A DNA stretch of 64,000 bases from Nocardioides flavus (ex Wang et al. 2016) (GTDB lineage Bacteria > Actinomycetota > Actinomycetes > Propionibacteriales > Nocardioidaceae): assembly GCF_014653115.1 (NCBI RefSeq), contig NZ_BNAD01000002.1, positions 248,001 through 312,000 of the forward strand, written 5' to 3'. Position numbers and translations under genes: made by a program. Below, in pieces: positions 28,916 through 36,928 of the stretch (positions are counted from its first letter, which is position 1; every line of letters begins with the position of its first letter). The notes beneath the pieces were generated by a model, which was given only the letters and a program-made list of their open reading frames with translations, was not told where the DNA came from and ran no database searches.

Positions 28916-29551
28916 TCAGAGGTCCTGACCGGGCTCGCGGCGCTCGTAGGCCTGCCCGTCGGGCAGCAGGTTGCCCATGTGGGTGGCGACCATCTCGAGC
29001 CCCACGTCGCTGTAGACGCGGTCGTGGATCGCCAGCGACCGCGGCGCGGCGACCTCGCGCACGAAGTCGACCGCCTCGCTGACCTTGAGCCACGGAGCGC
29101 TCACCGGCGCGAGCAGCACGTCGACCTCGCGACCGGGCGGGGTCAGTGCGTCGCCGGGGTGGTAGACGCTGGCGCCGCCCGACTCCAGGACGTAGCCGGA
29201 GTTGTCGAAGCGGTCGTAGTCGGGATGGATCACCGCGTGCTTCTCCCCGACGACCTCGACCGCCGTGCCCGCGACCTCGAGCCGGTCACCGGGGCGTACG
29301 ACGGTGACCCGCGCCGCCACGTCGGGCGCCTGCTCGTGCAGCAGCCGCTCCACGGCGGCGATCGTCCAGACGGGCACGTCGCGCGAGCGCAGGTGGTCGG
29401 CATGGATGTGGTCGGCGTGCTCGTGGGTGATCAGCACGGCGTCCGCGCCGTCGAGGGCGGAGACGTCGGTGAACACCCCGGGGTCGATGACGACGACGCC
29501 GCCGTCGCCCTGGACCCGCACGCAGGCGTGTCCGAACTTGGTGATCCGCAT
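28916..29551 (-). CDS. MBL-fold metal-dependent hydrolase (UlaG-like)
   Basis: This 211-residue metallo-beta-lactamase-fold protein has the metal motif ITHEHADHIHADHL (HxHxDH) near residue 42, HAVIHPDYDRFDNSGYVLE, and HPGDALTPPG with the third-site Asp. MRITKFGHACVRVQGDGG at the N-terminus is typical of the UlaG/YtnP-like subgroup. The substrate is unknown. The start is ATG 29551. It converges on menF with only 11 nt between the genes and diverges from the GH16 gene. Confidence 0.87.
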   Translation of the reverse strand: MRITKFGHACVRVQGDGGVVVIDPGVFTDVSALDGADAVLITHEHADHIHADHLRSRDVPVWTIAAVERLLHEQAPDVAARVTVVRPGDRLEVAGTAVEVVGEKHAVIHPDYDRFDNSGYVLESGGASVYHPGDALTPPGREVDVLLAPVSAPWLKVSEAVDFVREVAAPRSLAIHDRVYSDVGLEMVATHMGNLLPDGQAYERREPGQDL

Positions 29552-29686
29552 GCCGTCCACCCTAGGCGTGCCGACCTCGCGGCGAATCGTCCGACGGGAG
29601 GGACGGAAGGTTAAGGTGGGGCAGCCTCCGACGGGTAGGTGCCCTGGGGGAACCACCAATCGCACCCGAGACGAAGAGAGTCCTAC

Positions 29687-30886
29687 ATGTCTGCACGCCG
29701 CGTGCTCGCAGGCAGCGTCACCGCGCTGCTCCTGCCCGCGTCCCTGCTCCTCACGGTCGAGACCGGCTCGGCCACCGACTCCGCGGCCCGGCCTGCGTCG
29801 ACGTCGGTGACCAAGAAGGCCAGCCAGAAGATCTCCCTGGAGGTGCTCCCGCAGATCGTCCAGCAGGGCAAGCGCACCGCCAGCGCGGACTCCGCGAAGG
29901 CCGGCGTCACCGCGACGATCAAGCCGGTCAAGGTCGGTCGCAAGGTCGTCCTCGAGCAGCTCAACGGGTCGTCCTGGAAGAAGGTCGGCACCGCCAAGCA
30001 GGAGAAGTCCGGTCGCGCCCACTTCTCCGCCGTCGTCTCCAAGGGCGGCGCCGCCGTGACCTACCGGGTCACCGCGATGAAGTTCAAGGGCCTCAAGAAG
30101 GTCACCAGCAAGACCGCCGACACCTCGCGGTGGCTGACCCCGACCTTCACCGACGAGTTCTCCGGCTCCAGCCTGAGCCCGGTGTGGAGCATGCGCGGCC
30201 AGGACTACGAGCCGACCAGCAAGCGCAAGTGCTCCAAGGGTGACCCGAAGGCCGTCAAGGTCGGCGCCGGCGCCCTGCGCCTGAGCGTGATCAAGGACCG
30301 CGACAAGAAGGGCAAGTGCCTGGCGAAGTCGCGCAAGCTGAAGAAGAAGATCGCCTACCGCCTCAACGGCCACGTGGGCACCCGGGGCGGGTTCGACTTC
30401 AAGTACGGCGTCGCAGCGGCCCGCATCAAGATGCACAAGAGCCAGGGCCAGCACGCCAGCTTCTGGTCGCAGCCGATCGACGAGAACAGCCCCAACAGCG
30501 ACGGTCACGAGATCGACGTCATCGAGTACTTCGGCGACAAGCACCCGCAGGGCGGCCTGACGAGCTTCATCCACTGGTACAAGGGCAAGCGCCTGATCAA
30601 GACCGGCTCGTGGATCAAGGACTCCAAGTCGTTCCTGAAGAACAAGCGCGACGGCTGGTCGAAGAACTACCACGTGTTCTCGGTCGAGTGGACGCCCCGC
30701 GTCATCATCTTCCGCATCGACGGCAAGGAGACCTGGCGCACCTCGAAGCAGGTCTCGAAGGAGCAGCAGTACCTCATCCTGAGCCTGCTCGCCTCCGACT
30801 ACGAGGCGCTGGAGATGAACGACAAGAAGCTGCCGCAGCACATGTACGTCGACTGGGTCCGCGTGTGGGAGACCCCGCAGTCCTGA
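29687..30886 (+). CDS. Secreted glycoside hydrolase family 16 protein
   Basis: This 399-residue exported protein has a signal peptide (VLAGSVTALLLPASLLLTVE). It is followed by a basic Ig-like stretch (residues about 45-135, with VGRKVVLEQLNGSSWKKVGT) and a GH16 catalytic domain. The active-site signature is DGHEIDVIEYFG, fitting ExDxxE, near residues 271-282, and the fold ends with MYVDWVRVWE. It probably cleaves beta-glucans such as laminarin or lichenan; the exact substrate cannot be told. It is unusually lysine-rich. The start is ATG 29687, preceded by GAAGAGAG. It is monocistronic. Confidence 0.9.
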   Translation: MSARRVLAGSVTALLLPASLLLTVETGSATDSAARPASTSVTKKASQKISLEVLPQIVQQGKRTASADSAKAGVTATIKPVKVGRKVVLEQLNGSSWKKVGTAKQEKSGRAHFSAVVSKGGAAVTYRVTAMKFKGLKKVTSKTADTSRWLTPTFTDEFSGSSLSPVWSMRGQDYEPTSKRKCSKGDPKAVKVGAGALRLSVIKDRDKKGKCLAKSRKLKKKIAYRLNGHVGTRGGFDFKYGVAAARIKMHKSQGQHASFWSQPIDENSPNSDGHEIDVIEYFGDKHPQGGLTSFIHWYKGKRLIKTGSWIKDSKSFLKNKRDGWSKNYHVFSVEWTPRVIIFRIDGKETWRTSKQVSKEQQYLILSLLASDYEALEMNDKKLPQHMYVDWVRVWETPQS

Positions 30887-30911
30887 TCGGCTGAGCAGCC
30901 ACGCACCACGG

Positions 30912-30968
30912 TCCGCGCGCTGGTCCGCTCCCTGGAACCTCAGGGGTGGGCCAGCGCGCGGATCTTTT
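30912..30968 (+). terminator. Strong terminator of the GH16 gene, overlapping the menD 3' end
   Basis: TCCGCGCGCTGG (30912-30923) and CCAGCGCGCGGA (30951-30962) are perfect 12-bp inverted repeats. The loop holds a second small stem (CCCTG/CAGGG), and TCTTTT follows (30963-30968), which fits an intrinsic terminator for the plus strand. The right arm lies inside the last codons of menD (stop at 30940, minus strand), so one sequence serves as coding DNA for menD and terminator for GH16. Confidence 0.75.
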
Positions 30969-32550
30969 CGTCCAGCGCCCGGCGGTCGTCGCGGCGCACG
31001 CGCGCCTCGACGACCTCGATGCCGCCGTTGGGCGAGGCCAGCGCCTGCTCGAGCTCGGGCAGGCTGGTGACCCGCAGGTGCGGCACCCGGGCCGCGGCGC
31101 ACAGGCTGGCGACGTCGACGCCGTGGGGCGTGCCGAACAGCGTCTCGAAGCGGTCCGCGTGCTCGGGCGCCCCCTGCTCGAGCGTGGCGAAGATGGAGCC
31201 GCCGTCGTCGTTGACGACCACGATCGTGAGGTCGGGGCGCTCCTCGCGAGGGCCGAGGAACAACCCCGTCGTGTCGTGCAGGAAGGTCACGTCGCCCATC
31301 AGCGCGAGGGCCCGCGACGACTGCGGACGGCCGAGCGCGGCGCCGATCGCGGAGCTGATGGTGCCGTCGATCCCGGCGAGCCCGCGGTTGGCGATGACCT
31401 TGCGACGCCCGCCCACCTCGTACGGGGCGACCATCAGGTCGAGGTCGCGGATCGGGTTGGAGGCGCCGACGACCAGCAGGCCACGTGGCGGCAGGGCGCG
31501 GCTCACCGCGCCGGCCACCTCGTACGGGGTCAGGTCGGGCTCGGCGGCCAGGAGGCGGTCGAGCCGGCGCGACAGTACGCGGTCGGCCTCGCGCCACGCC
31601 TGCGCCCACGCCGGGTCGTCGGGCGACGCGACGTCGAGCTGGTCGGCCTCCTGCGCGACGGCGTACGGGCGCTCGGCCCACGCGCCGCGGGCACGCGCCG
31701 ACACCACCTGGACGTCGTCGCGGGCGAGGAGCCGCGCGACCGGCCGGGACAGCGTGGGGTGGCCGAGGACGACCGCGCGCTCGACCTGGGCTCCGAGCTC
31801 GCCGGACAGCAGCAGCCGGTAGGTGCGGATGACGCTGTCACCGGTGCGGCAGCCGCTCGACGGCTCGGCGAGCAGCGGCCAGCAGGCCTTCTCGGCGAGC
31901 ACGCGCGCGGGCGGCCCGGCGTCGTCACCGGCGACCACGACGGTGCGCGGGCCCAGCACGAGGACGTGGCTCGTCAGCGGCGCGCCGTCCGCGGGCGCGG
32001 TCCACTCGGGTGCCGGTCCCCCGTCCCAGCCGTCGTCGTCGGGCAGCAGGGGGTCGTCGAGCTGGACGTTGAGGTGGACCGGCCGGTCCCAGCCGTGCCC
32101 ACGGACGAAGGCGGCGAGCAGCTCGTCGAGGTCCGCCCCGGCGACGTCGAGGGTCGGCGCGAAGGGGCCGAAGATCCCGACCTGGTCGGTCGTCTGGTTG
32201 GCCCCGGTGCCGCGCAGCCTGGCCGGTCGGTCGGCGGTCACCACGACGAGCGGGACCCCGGCGTGGGCGGCCTCCATCACCGCGGGGAGCAGGTGCGCGA
32301 CGGCCGTGCCGGAGGTGCAGGTCACGGCGGCCGGACGGTTGCCCACCTTGGCCAGGCCGAGGGCGAGGAACCCTGCCGTGCGCTCGTCGATCCGCGTGTG
32401 GAGGCGCAGGCCGCCTGCCTGCGCGGCGTCGTACAGCGCGAAGGACAGCGGGGCGTTGCGGGATCCGGGGGCGACGACCACCTCGTGCACCGCCGCACCG
32501 CGGAGCGCGGTCACCACGGAGCGGGCGAGCCGGGTCGAGGGGTTCATCAT
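30940..32550 (-). CDS. menD: 2-succinyl-5-enolpyruvyl-6-hydroxy-3-cyclohexene-1-carboxylate synthase
   Basis: This 536-residue thiamine-diphosphate enzyme joins isochorismate and 2-oxoglutarate in menaquinone synthesis. Signatures are VVVAPGSRNAPLSFALYD (residues about 24-41), TRIDERTAGFLALGLAK, TCTSGTAVAHLLPAVMEA, and the ThDP/Mg segment ALMGDVTFLHDTTGL with VVVNDDGGSIF. It is the last gene of menE-menC-menD; its start at 32550 overlaps the menC stop by 4 nt. Its 2-oxoglutarate substrate is shared with KorAB. Confidence 0.94.
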   Translation of the reverse strand: MMNPSTRLARSVVTALRGAAVHEVVVAPGSRNAPLSFALYDAAQAGGLRLHTRIDERTAGFLALGLAKVGNRPAAVTCTSGTAVAHLLPAVMEAAHAGVPLVVVTADRPARLRGTGANQTTDQVGIFGPFAPTLDVAGADLDELLAAFVRGHGWDRPVHLNVQLDDPLLPDDDGWDGGPAPEWTAPADGAPLTSHVLVLGPRTVVVAGDDAGPPARVLAEKACWPLLAEPSSGCRTGDSVIRTYRLLLSGELGAQVERAVVLGHPTLSRPVARLLARDDVQVVSARARGAWAERPYAVAQEADQLDVASPDDPAWAQAWREADRVLSRRLDRLLAAEPDLTPYEVAGAVSRALPPRGLLVVGASNPIRDLDLMVAPYEVGGRRKVIANRGLAGIDGTISSAIGAALGRPQSSRALALMGDVTFLHDTTGLFLGPREERPDLTIVVVNDDGGSIFATLEQGAPEHADRFETLFGTPHGVDVASLCAAARVPHLRVTSLPELEQALASPNGGIEVVEARVRRDDRRALDEKIRALAHP

Positions 32551-33497
32551 GTCGGCTGATCCTGCCCGACCGAGGCCAGCCGGGCGTGCCAGTGGTCAGC
32601 CCGGTCGGCGGGCGCGGCGAGCCGGGCGAGCGCCTCCTCGTCGACCTCGGGCATCCCGACGCGCAGCATCCCGTCGACCGGCAGCAGCGGGTGGGCGGCG
32701 ACGTCGTCGGTGAGCAGCTGGACGGTGGCGAGGCCGCTGGCGTGGTGGAGCTCCGGCAGGGCGGCGGCGAGGGCGACCCCGGCAGCGATGCCGACGCTGG
32801 ACTCCAGGGCGCTGGAGACCACCACCGGCAGGCCGATGTCCTCGGCGATCCGCAGGCACGCGCGGACGCCTCCCAGGGGCTGGACCTTGAGCACGGCGAC
32901 GTCGGCTGCCTCCAGGTCGCGGACGCGGTAGGGGTCCTCGGCCCGGCGGATCGACTCGTCGGCGGCGATCGGCACGTCCACGCGCCGGCGCACCGTGGCG
33001 AGGTCCTCGACCGTCATGACGGGCTGCTCGACGTACTCCAGGCCGCCGGCGGCCCGGTCGATCGCGGCGATCGCGCGCACCGCCTCGTCCACGTCCCAGG
33101 CACCGTTGGCGTCGACCCGCACCAGGCCGCCGGGCCCCAGCGCGTCGCGTACGGCCTCCACGCGCGCCAGGTCGTCAGCCAGGGTCTGGCCGCGCTCGGC
33201 GACCTTGACCTTGGCCGTGCGGCAGCCGCCTGCGGCGACTATGGCGTGAGCGTGCTCGGGGTCGGTGGCCGGGACGGTGACGTTGACGGGCACGAGGTCG
33301 CGCACCGGCGCGGGCCAGCCCTCGTCGGCCGCCTCGCGGGCGCACGCCAGCCAGGGCCGGCAGGTGGCGTCGTCGTACTCGAGGAATGGCGAGAACTCAC
33401 CCCAGCCGGCCGGGCCGCGCAGCAGCACGCCCTCACGCACGGTGATCCCGCGGAACCGCGTGCGCAGCGGGACGGAGAAGACGTGGACGTCGTGCAT
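32547..33497 (-). CDS. menC: o-Succinylbenzoate synthase
   Basis: This 316-residue enolase-superfamily dehydratase forms the aromatic ring of o-succinylbenzoate. Catalytic residues can be placed: the KVKV lysine pair (CRTAKVKVAERG), metal ligands in RVDANGAW, VEQPV and AADESI, and the base lysine in AVLKVQPLGG. The N-terminal cap domain has FSPFLEYDDATCRPWL. It starts with ATG 33497, overlapping menE (ATGA), and overlaps menD at its end. Confidence 0.94.
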   Translation of the reverse strand: MHDVHVFSVPLRTRFRGITVREGVLLRGPAGWGEFSPFLEYDDATCRPWLACAREAADEGWPAPVRDLVPVNVTVPATDPEHAHAIVAAGGCRTAKVKVAERGQTLADDLARVEAVRDALGPGGLVRVDANGAWDVDEAVRAIAAIDRAAGGLEYVEQPVMTVEDLATVRRRVDVPIAADESIRRAEDPYRVRDLEAADVAVLKVQPLGGVRACLRIAEDIGLPVVVSSALESSVGIAAGVALAAALPELHHASGLATVQLLTDDVAAHPLLPVDGMLRVGMPEVDEEALARLAAPADRADHWHARLASVGQDQPT

Positions 33498-34516
33498 CAG
33501 AGGCCGGCCCGGACGGCCTGGCGGTCGACCTTGCCGTTGGGCAGCAGCGGCAGGTCATCGACCCGGTGGAACTCGCGCGGGGCCCACGACCGCGGGTGCG
33601 CCAGACCCACCCAGTCGCGCAGCTCGGCGTCGTCGGCGGTACTGACCACGACAGCGACGACCCGCTGGCCCCACTCGGGGTCGGTGACGCCGAAGACCTC
33701 GGCCTGCTGCACGAGGACGTGCTGGCGCAGGCGGGCGGCGACGGTCTCGAGCGGGACCTTCACGCCGCCACTGACCACGACGTCGTCGATGCGGCCGAGG
33801 ACCTGGAGCCGACCGTCCTCGTCGAAGCGGCCCGCGTCGGAGGTGAGGAACCAGCCGTCGACCAGCGACGCGGCGGTGAGCTCCGAGTCGCCCTCGTAGT
33901 GGCTGAACAGGGTGGGACCCGCGATCCGTACGCGGCCGTCGACCCCGAGGGTCACGCCGACCCCGTCCAGCGGGACGCCGTCGTAGACGCACCCACCCGC
34001 GGTCTCCGACGAGCCGTAGGTCGCGACGAGGCTGATGCCCTGCTCCCGGGCCCGCCGGCGCAGGTCCGGGTCCAGACCGCCGCCACCGACGAGCACGGTG
34101 TGGCACCGCGCGAGCGCGGCCACCTGCTCAGGGTTGCCGAGGACGCGGTGCAGCTGGGTGGGCACCAGCGAGACGAATGTCGGGGTGTCGCGGTGGTCGG
34201 CCGCCGCCGCACGACCGACGTCGAGGCCGTCGACGACGAAAGGCTCGTGCCCGGCGACGAGCGATCGCACGATGACCTGCACCCCGGCGACGTACGACGA
34301 CGGCAGGGCCAGCAGCCACCTGCCCGTCTCCCCCAGCCGACGTGCCGAGGCCTCGACGCTGGCGAGCACGGCGCGACGCGGGAGCACCACGCGCTTGGGC
34401 CGGCCGGTGGAGCCGGAGGTCTCGATGAGCAGCGGGTCGGGCGTGTCGGCCTCGAGCCAGCGCGACAGCTGCCGGACAGCCACCGAGGGCTCGTCCGAGG
34501 GCCGCAGGAAACTCAC
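33497..34516 (-). CDS. menE: o-Succinylbenzoate-CoA ligase
   Basis: This 339-residue AMP-forming ligase activates o-succinylbenzoate. It keeps the phosphate loop IETSGSTGRPKRVVLPR (residues about 31-47), YGSSETAGGCVYDG, the WFLTSDAGRFDEDGRLQVLGR hinge and the catalytic lysine in LPNGKVDRQAV. It lacks most of the usual N-terminal domain, a compact form seen in actinobacterial MenE. The start is GTG 34516; the open frame upstream of this is antisense to the following kinase gene. It heads menE-C-D. Confidence 0.92.
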   Translation of the reverse strand: MSFLRPSDEPSVAVRQLSRWLEADTPDPLLIETSGSTGRPKRVVLPRRAVLASVEASARRLGETGRWLLALPSSYVAGVQVIVRSLVAGHEPFVVDGLDVGRAAAADHRDTPTFVSLVPTQLHRVLGNPEQVAALARCHTVLVGGGGLDPDLRRRAREQGISLVATYGSSETAGGCVYDGVPLDGVGVTLGVDGRVRIAGPTLFSHYEGDSELTAASLVDGWFLTSDAGRFDEDGRLQVLGRIDDVVVSGGVKVPLETVAARLRQHVLVQQAEVFGVTDPEWGQRVVAVVVSTADDAELRDWVGLAHPRSWAPREFHRVDDLPLLPNGKVDRQAVRAGL

Positions 34517-34564
34517 ACGGCGAACGCTAGCGGCTCGGCCGCGCCGTTCCGCAAGGATGTCGTC

Positions 34565-35107
34565 ATGCAACGGAGCAGGGTCCACGTCATGGGAGCCAGC
34601 GGGTCGGGGACGAGCACGCTCGCACGCGCACTGGCGGACCACTGGTCGGTGCCGCACGCGGATGCCGACGACTACTTCTGGGTGCCGAGCGACCCGCCGT
34701 ACGGCCACAAGCGCGACGAGGTGGCCCGGGTGTCGCTGATGCGCGAGGTGTTCGTGCCCCGCGAGGCCTGGGTGCTGGCTGGGTCGGTGGTGGGCTGGGG
34801 CGAGGCGGTCGTCGAGGAGTGCGACGCCATCGTCTTCCTCACCCTCGACCCCGACGAGCGGCTGCGGCGCCTCGAGGAGCGCGAGGTGCACCGGCGGGCC
34901 GGGCGGTCCTTCGACGAGGACGCGTGGGCGGAGTTCCTCGACTGGGCGGGCAGCTATGACGACCCGTCCTTCGACGGGCGCAGCCGGGTCCTCCACGAGG
35001 CGTGGCTGACCGAGCGCCCCCAACCCGTGCTCCGCCTCGACAGCGCGGCGAGCCCGCGGGCGCTCGTGGACGCCGTGCTGGACTGGAGCCCTGACACCCC
35101 GGCATAG
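34565..35107 (+). CDS. Small P-loop kinase-like protein (adenylate/shikimate-kinase fold)
   Basis: This 180-residue protein has a P-loop near the N-terminus (MGASGSGTSTLARALA, residues 9-24), an acidic stretch HADADDYFWVPSDPPYGHKR that fits substrate binding, and IVFLTLDPDERLRRLEERE with lid-type arginines. It resembles the adenylate-kinase-like AAA_18 group; the substrate is unknown. The start is ATG 34565. It diverges from menE with a 48-bp gap and is followed 9 nt later by the DUF1330 gene, so the two may be co-transcribed. Confidence 0.82.
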   Translation: MQRSRVHVMGASGSGTSTLARALADHWSVPHADADDYFWVPSDPPYGHKRDEVARVSLMREVFVPREAWVLAGSVVGWGEAVVEECDAIVFLTLDPDERLRRLEEREVHRRAGRSFDEDAWAEFLDWAGSYDDPSFDGRSRVLHEAWLTERPQPVLRLDSAASPRALVDAVLDWSPDTPA

Positions 35108-35116
35108 GCTCGCAGC

Positions 35117-35404
35117 ATGACTGCCTACTGGATCACCACCTACCAGGCCGTGCACGACCCCGCGAAGGTCGCGGCGTACGCCGAGCTCGCCGGACCCGCC
35201 CTGCGTGCCGCCGGCGGGACATTCCTGGTGCGTGGCACGCCGGAGGCGACCTTCGAGAACGGTCAGGCCACCCGCACCGTGGTCATCGAGTTCCCCTCGG
35301 TCGAGGCCGCGGTCGCCGCCCACGACAGCGAGGCCTACCAGGAGGCGCTCCGTGCCCTCGACGGCGGCGCGGACCGCGACATGCGCGTGGTGCCGGGGGC
35401 GTAG
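35117..35404 (+). CDS. DUF1330 family protein
   Basis: This 95-residue protein matches the DUF1330 pattern: MTAYWITTYQAVHDPAKVAAY, FLVRGTPEATFENGQATRTV, and VIEFPSVEAAVAAHDSEAYQ. The family is a small dimeric alpha/beta-barrel fold of unknown function. The ATG at 35117 lies 9 nt after the kinase gene. Confidence 0.88.
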   Translation: MTAYWITTYQAVHDPAKVAAYAELAGPALRAAGGTFLVRGTPEATFENGQATRTVVIEFPSVEAAVAAHDSEAYQEALRALDGGADRDMRVVPGA

Positions 35405-35410
35405 CGCGCC

Positions 35411-35581
35411 ATGGACGTCTACCGCCTCGTGCTGACCATCCTGGTGTTGGCCGGCGTGGTCGTCGCGATCCTGCTCTTCGAGAAGCGACGGGCCCAAGGG
35501 ATCGAGCGGGACACGCGGGACATGGCGCAGGGGCAGGATCGTCAGGACGACAGCCCGGACGACCTCGACCCGGACCGTTAG
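35411..35581 (+). CDS. Small single-pass membrane protein
   Basis: This 56-residue open frame starts 6 nt after the DUF1330 stop with ATG (35411). It encodes one hydrophobic helix (LVLTILVLAGVVVAILLF, residues 6-23), a basic patch (EKRRAQ) and a very acidic tail (QDRQDDSPDDLDPDR). The clean membrane-then-charged layout and tight spacing support a real gene. Function is unknown. Confidence 0.6.
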   Translation: MDVYRLVLTILVLAGVVVAILLFEKRRAQGIERDTRDMAQGQDRQDDSPDDLDPDR

Positions 35582-35705
35582 CGAGTCCCCTCGAAGGGGT
35601 GGGCCGGCGCTTGCAGCGCACCGTGCACGACGGTTAGGACATGTGCCCACAATGGCTCACTGGAGACCACGGTGAGCGCCCCGGAGAGCGGGAAGGACCA
35701 CCACC

Positions 35706-36473
35706 GTGGTCGATGTGCAGATCACCCCCCACCGTCACCTGGCCTCGACCGGTTCGACGGCCCCGGCGCCCGTGTCGGGGCGCGACCTCCTCACCGACGA
35801 GCTCATCGAGACCCACCTCGAGGTCGCCCGGTCGATGGCGTTGCGCTATCGCAACCGTGGCATCGACGTCGATGACCTCGAGCAGGTCGCACTGCTCGGG
35901 CTCACCAAGGCCGCGCACCGGTTCGACCCCGATGCCGGACACGAGTTCCTGTCGTTCGCCGTCCCCACGATCCGGGGCGAGCTGCGCCGCCACTTCCGTG
36001 ACTGCGGGTGGATGGTCCGCCCGCCGCGCCGGATCCAGGAGCTGCAGGCGCGCATCGGCCAGGTCGAGGACGAGCTGCTCGCCCGTCACGGGCATTCACC
36101 GCGACCCAGCGACATCGCCGCGCACCTCGACGTCGACGTGGACGACGTCGTCGATGCCCTCTCGATCGACGGATGCTTCACTCCAGCGGCCCTCGAGACG
36201 CCCGTCGGGGACGGCACCTCCACGCTCGCCGACTTCCTCGGCTCGCCCGACGAGGCGTACGGCGCGGCCGAGGCGGCACTCATGCTCGAGCCCGCTGTGC
36301 GGCAGCTGACGCCCCGGGACCGTCGCATCGTCTACCTGCGGTTCTACGAGGAGCGGTCCCAGGAGGAGATCGGCGACGCCGTCGGTCTCTCGCAGGCGCA
36401 GGTGTCCCGCGTCCTCAACCGCATCCTGAAGGACATCCGCGACGTGCTCGGGGGTCAGGCCCCGGTCGCGTGA
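35706..36473 (+). CDS. RNA polymerase sigma factor, SigF/SigB (group 3) type
   Basis: This 255-residue alternative sigma factor has region 2 with DDLEQVALLGLTKAAHRFDP and FLSFAVPTIRGELRRHFRD, region 3 with RPPRRIQELQARIGQVEDEL, and region 4 with LTPRDRRIVYLRFYEERSQE followed by the helix-turn-helix IGDAVGLSQAQVSRVLNRIL. Factors of this type control general-stress or development genes and are usually paired with an RsbW-like anti-sigma; none is adjacent here. The start is GTG 35706 after GGAAGGA. Confidence 0.9.
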   Translation: MVDVQITPHRHLASTGSTAPAPVSGRDLLTDELIETHLEVARSMALRYRNRGIDVDDLEQVALLGLTKAAHRFDPDAGHEFLSFAVPTIRGELRRHFRDCGWMVRPPRRIQELQARIGQVEDELLARHGHSPRPSDIAAHLDVDVDDVVDALSIDGCFTPAALETPVGDGTSTLADFLGSPDEAYGAAEAALMLEPAVRQLTPRDRRIVYLRFYEERSQEEIGDAVGLSQAQVSRVLNRILKDIRDVLGGQAPVA

Positions 36474-36581
36474 GCAGGTGTGTCTTCGCTGGTGGGGCCG
36501 CCTGCCGGGTCGTGTAGACGAGTGCGACGACTCGAGCGCGGGGACTACGGTAGTGGGCGTGCGCGAGACAGGACCGTCCTG

Positions 36582-36839
36582 ATGGAGCTGCCGTGCGAGG
36601 ACTGTGGCGGGACCGTGATCTCCGGCCCCGAACCCTTCGCCCCCGGCGATGATCCGGAGCCGGAAGCAGACGGCCGGTCGAAGGCCTGGAGCGACTGGTG
36701 CACGAACCTCGAGTGTTCGTCCAACCACGTCCTGAGCGGCCTGACCCGCGTCGGCGTGAACGACTACGTCTGCACGGTCTGCGGCACGTCGTTGCGGACA
36801 CCGATGAGCGCAGTCCTGGCCCACCGCGCAACGCACTGA
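36582..36839 (+). CDS. Small zinc-ribbon protein
   Basis: This 85-residue protein has three Cys pairs, PCEDCGG (residues 4-10), WCTNLECSS and YVCTVCGTS, spaced as in small zinc ribbons. No other domain is seen. I take the ATG at 36582 because it starts just before the first Cys pair and follows AGGA; an upstream in-frame extension from 36480 is Arg-rich and unconvincing. It may bind nucleic acid or a regulator. It follows the sigma gene by 108 bp. Confidence 0.65.
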   Translation: MELPCEDCGGTVISGPEPFAPGDDPEPEADGRSKAWSDWCTNLECSSNHVLSGLTRVGVNDYVCTVCGTSLRTPMSAVLAHRATH

Positions 36840-36928
36840 TCCTCCGCAGTCCTCGTGACACATCGCTGGCGCTGGTAGCGCGCACCTGTGGCCCGATCAC
36901 CGGGTGGTGGTCGGGCTCAGCGGGGCGG

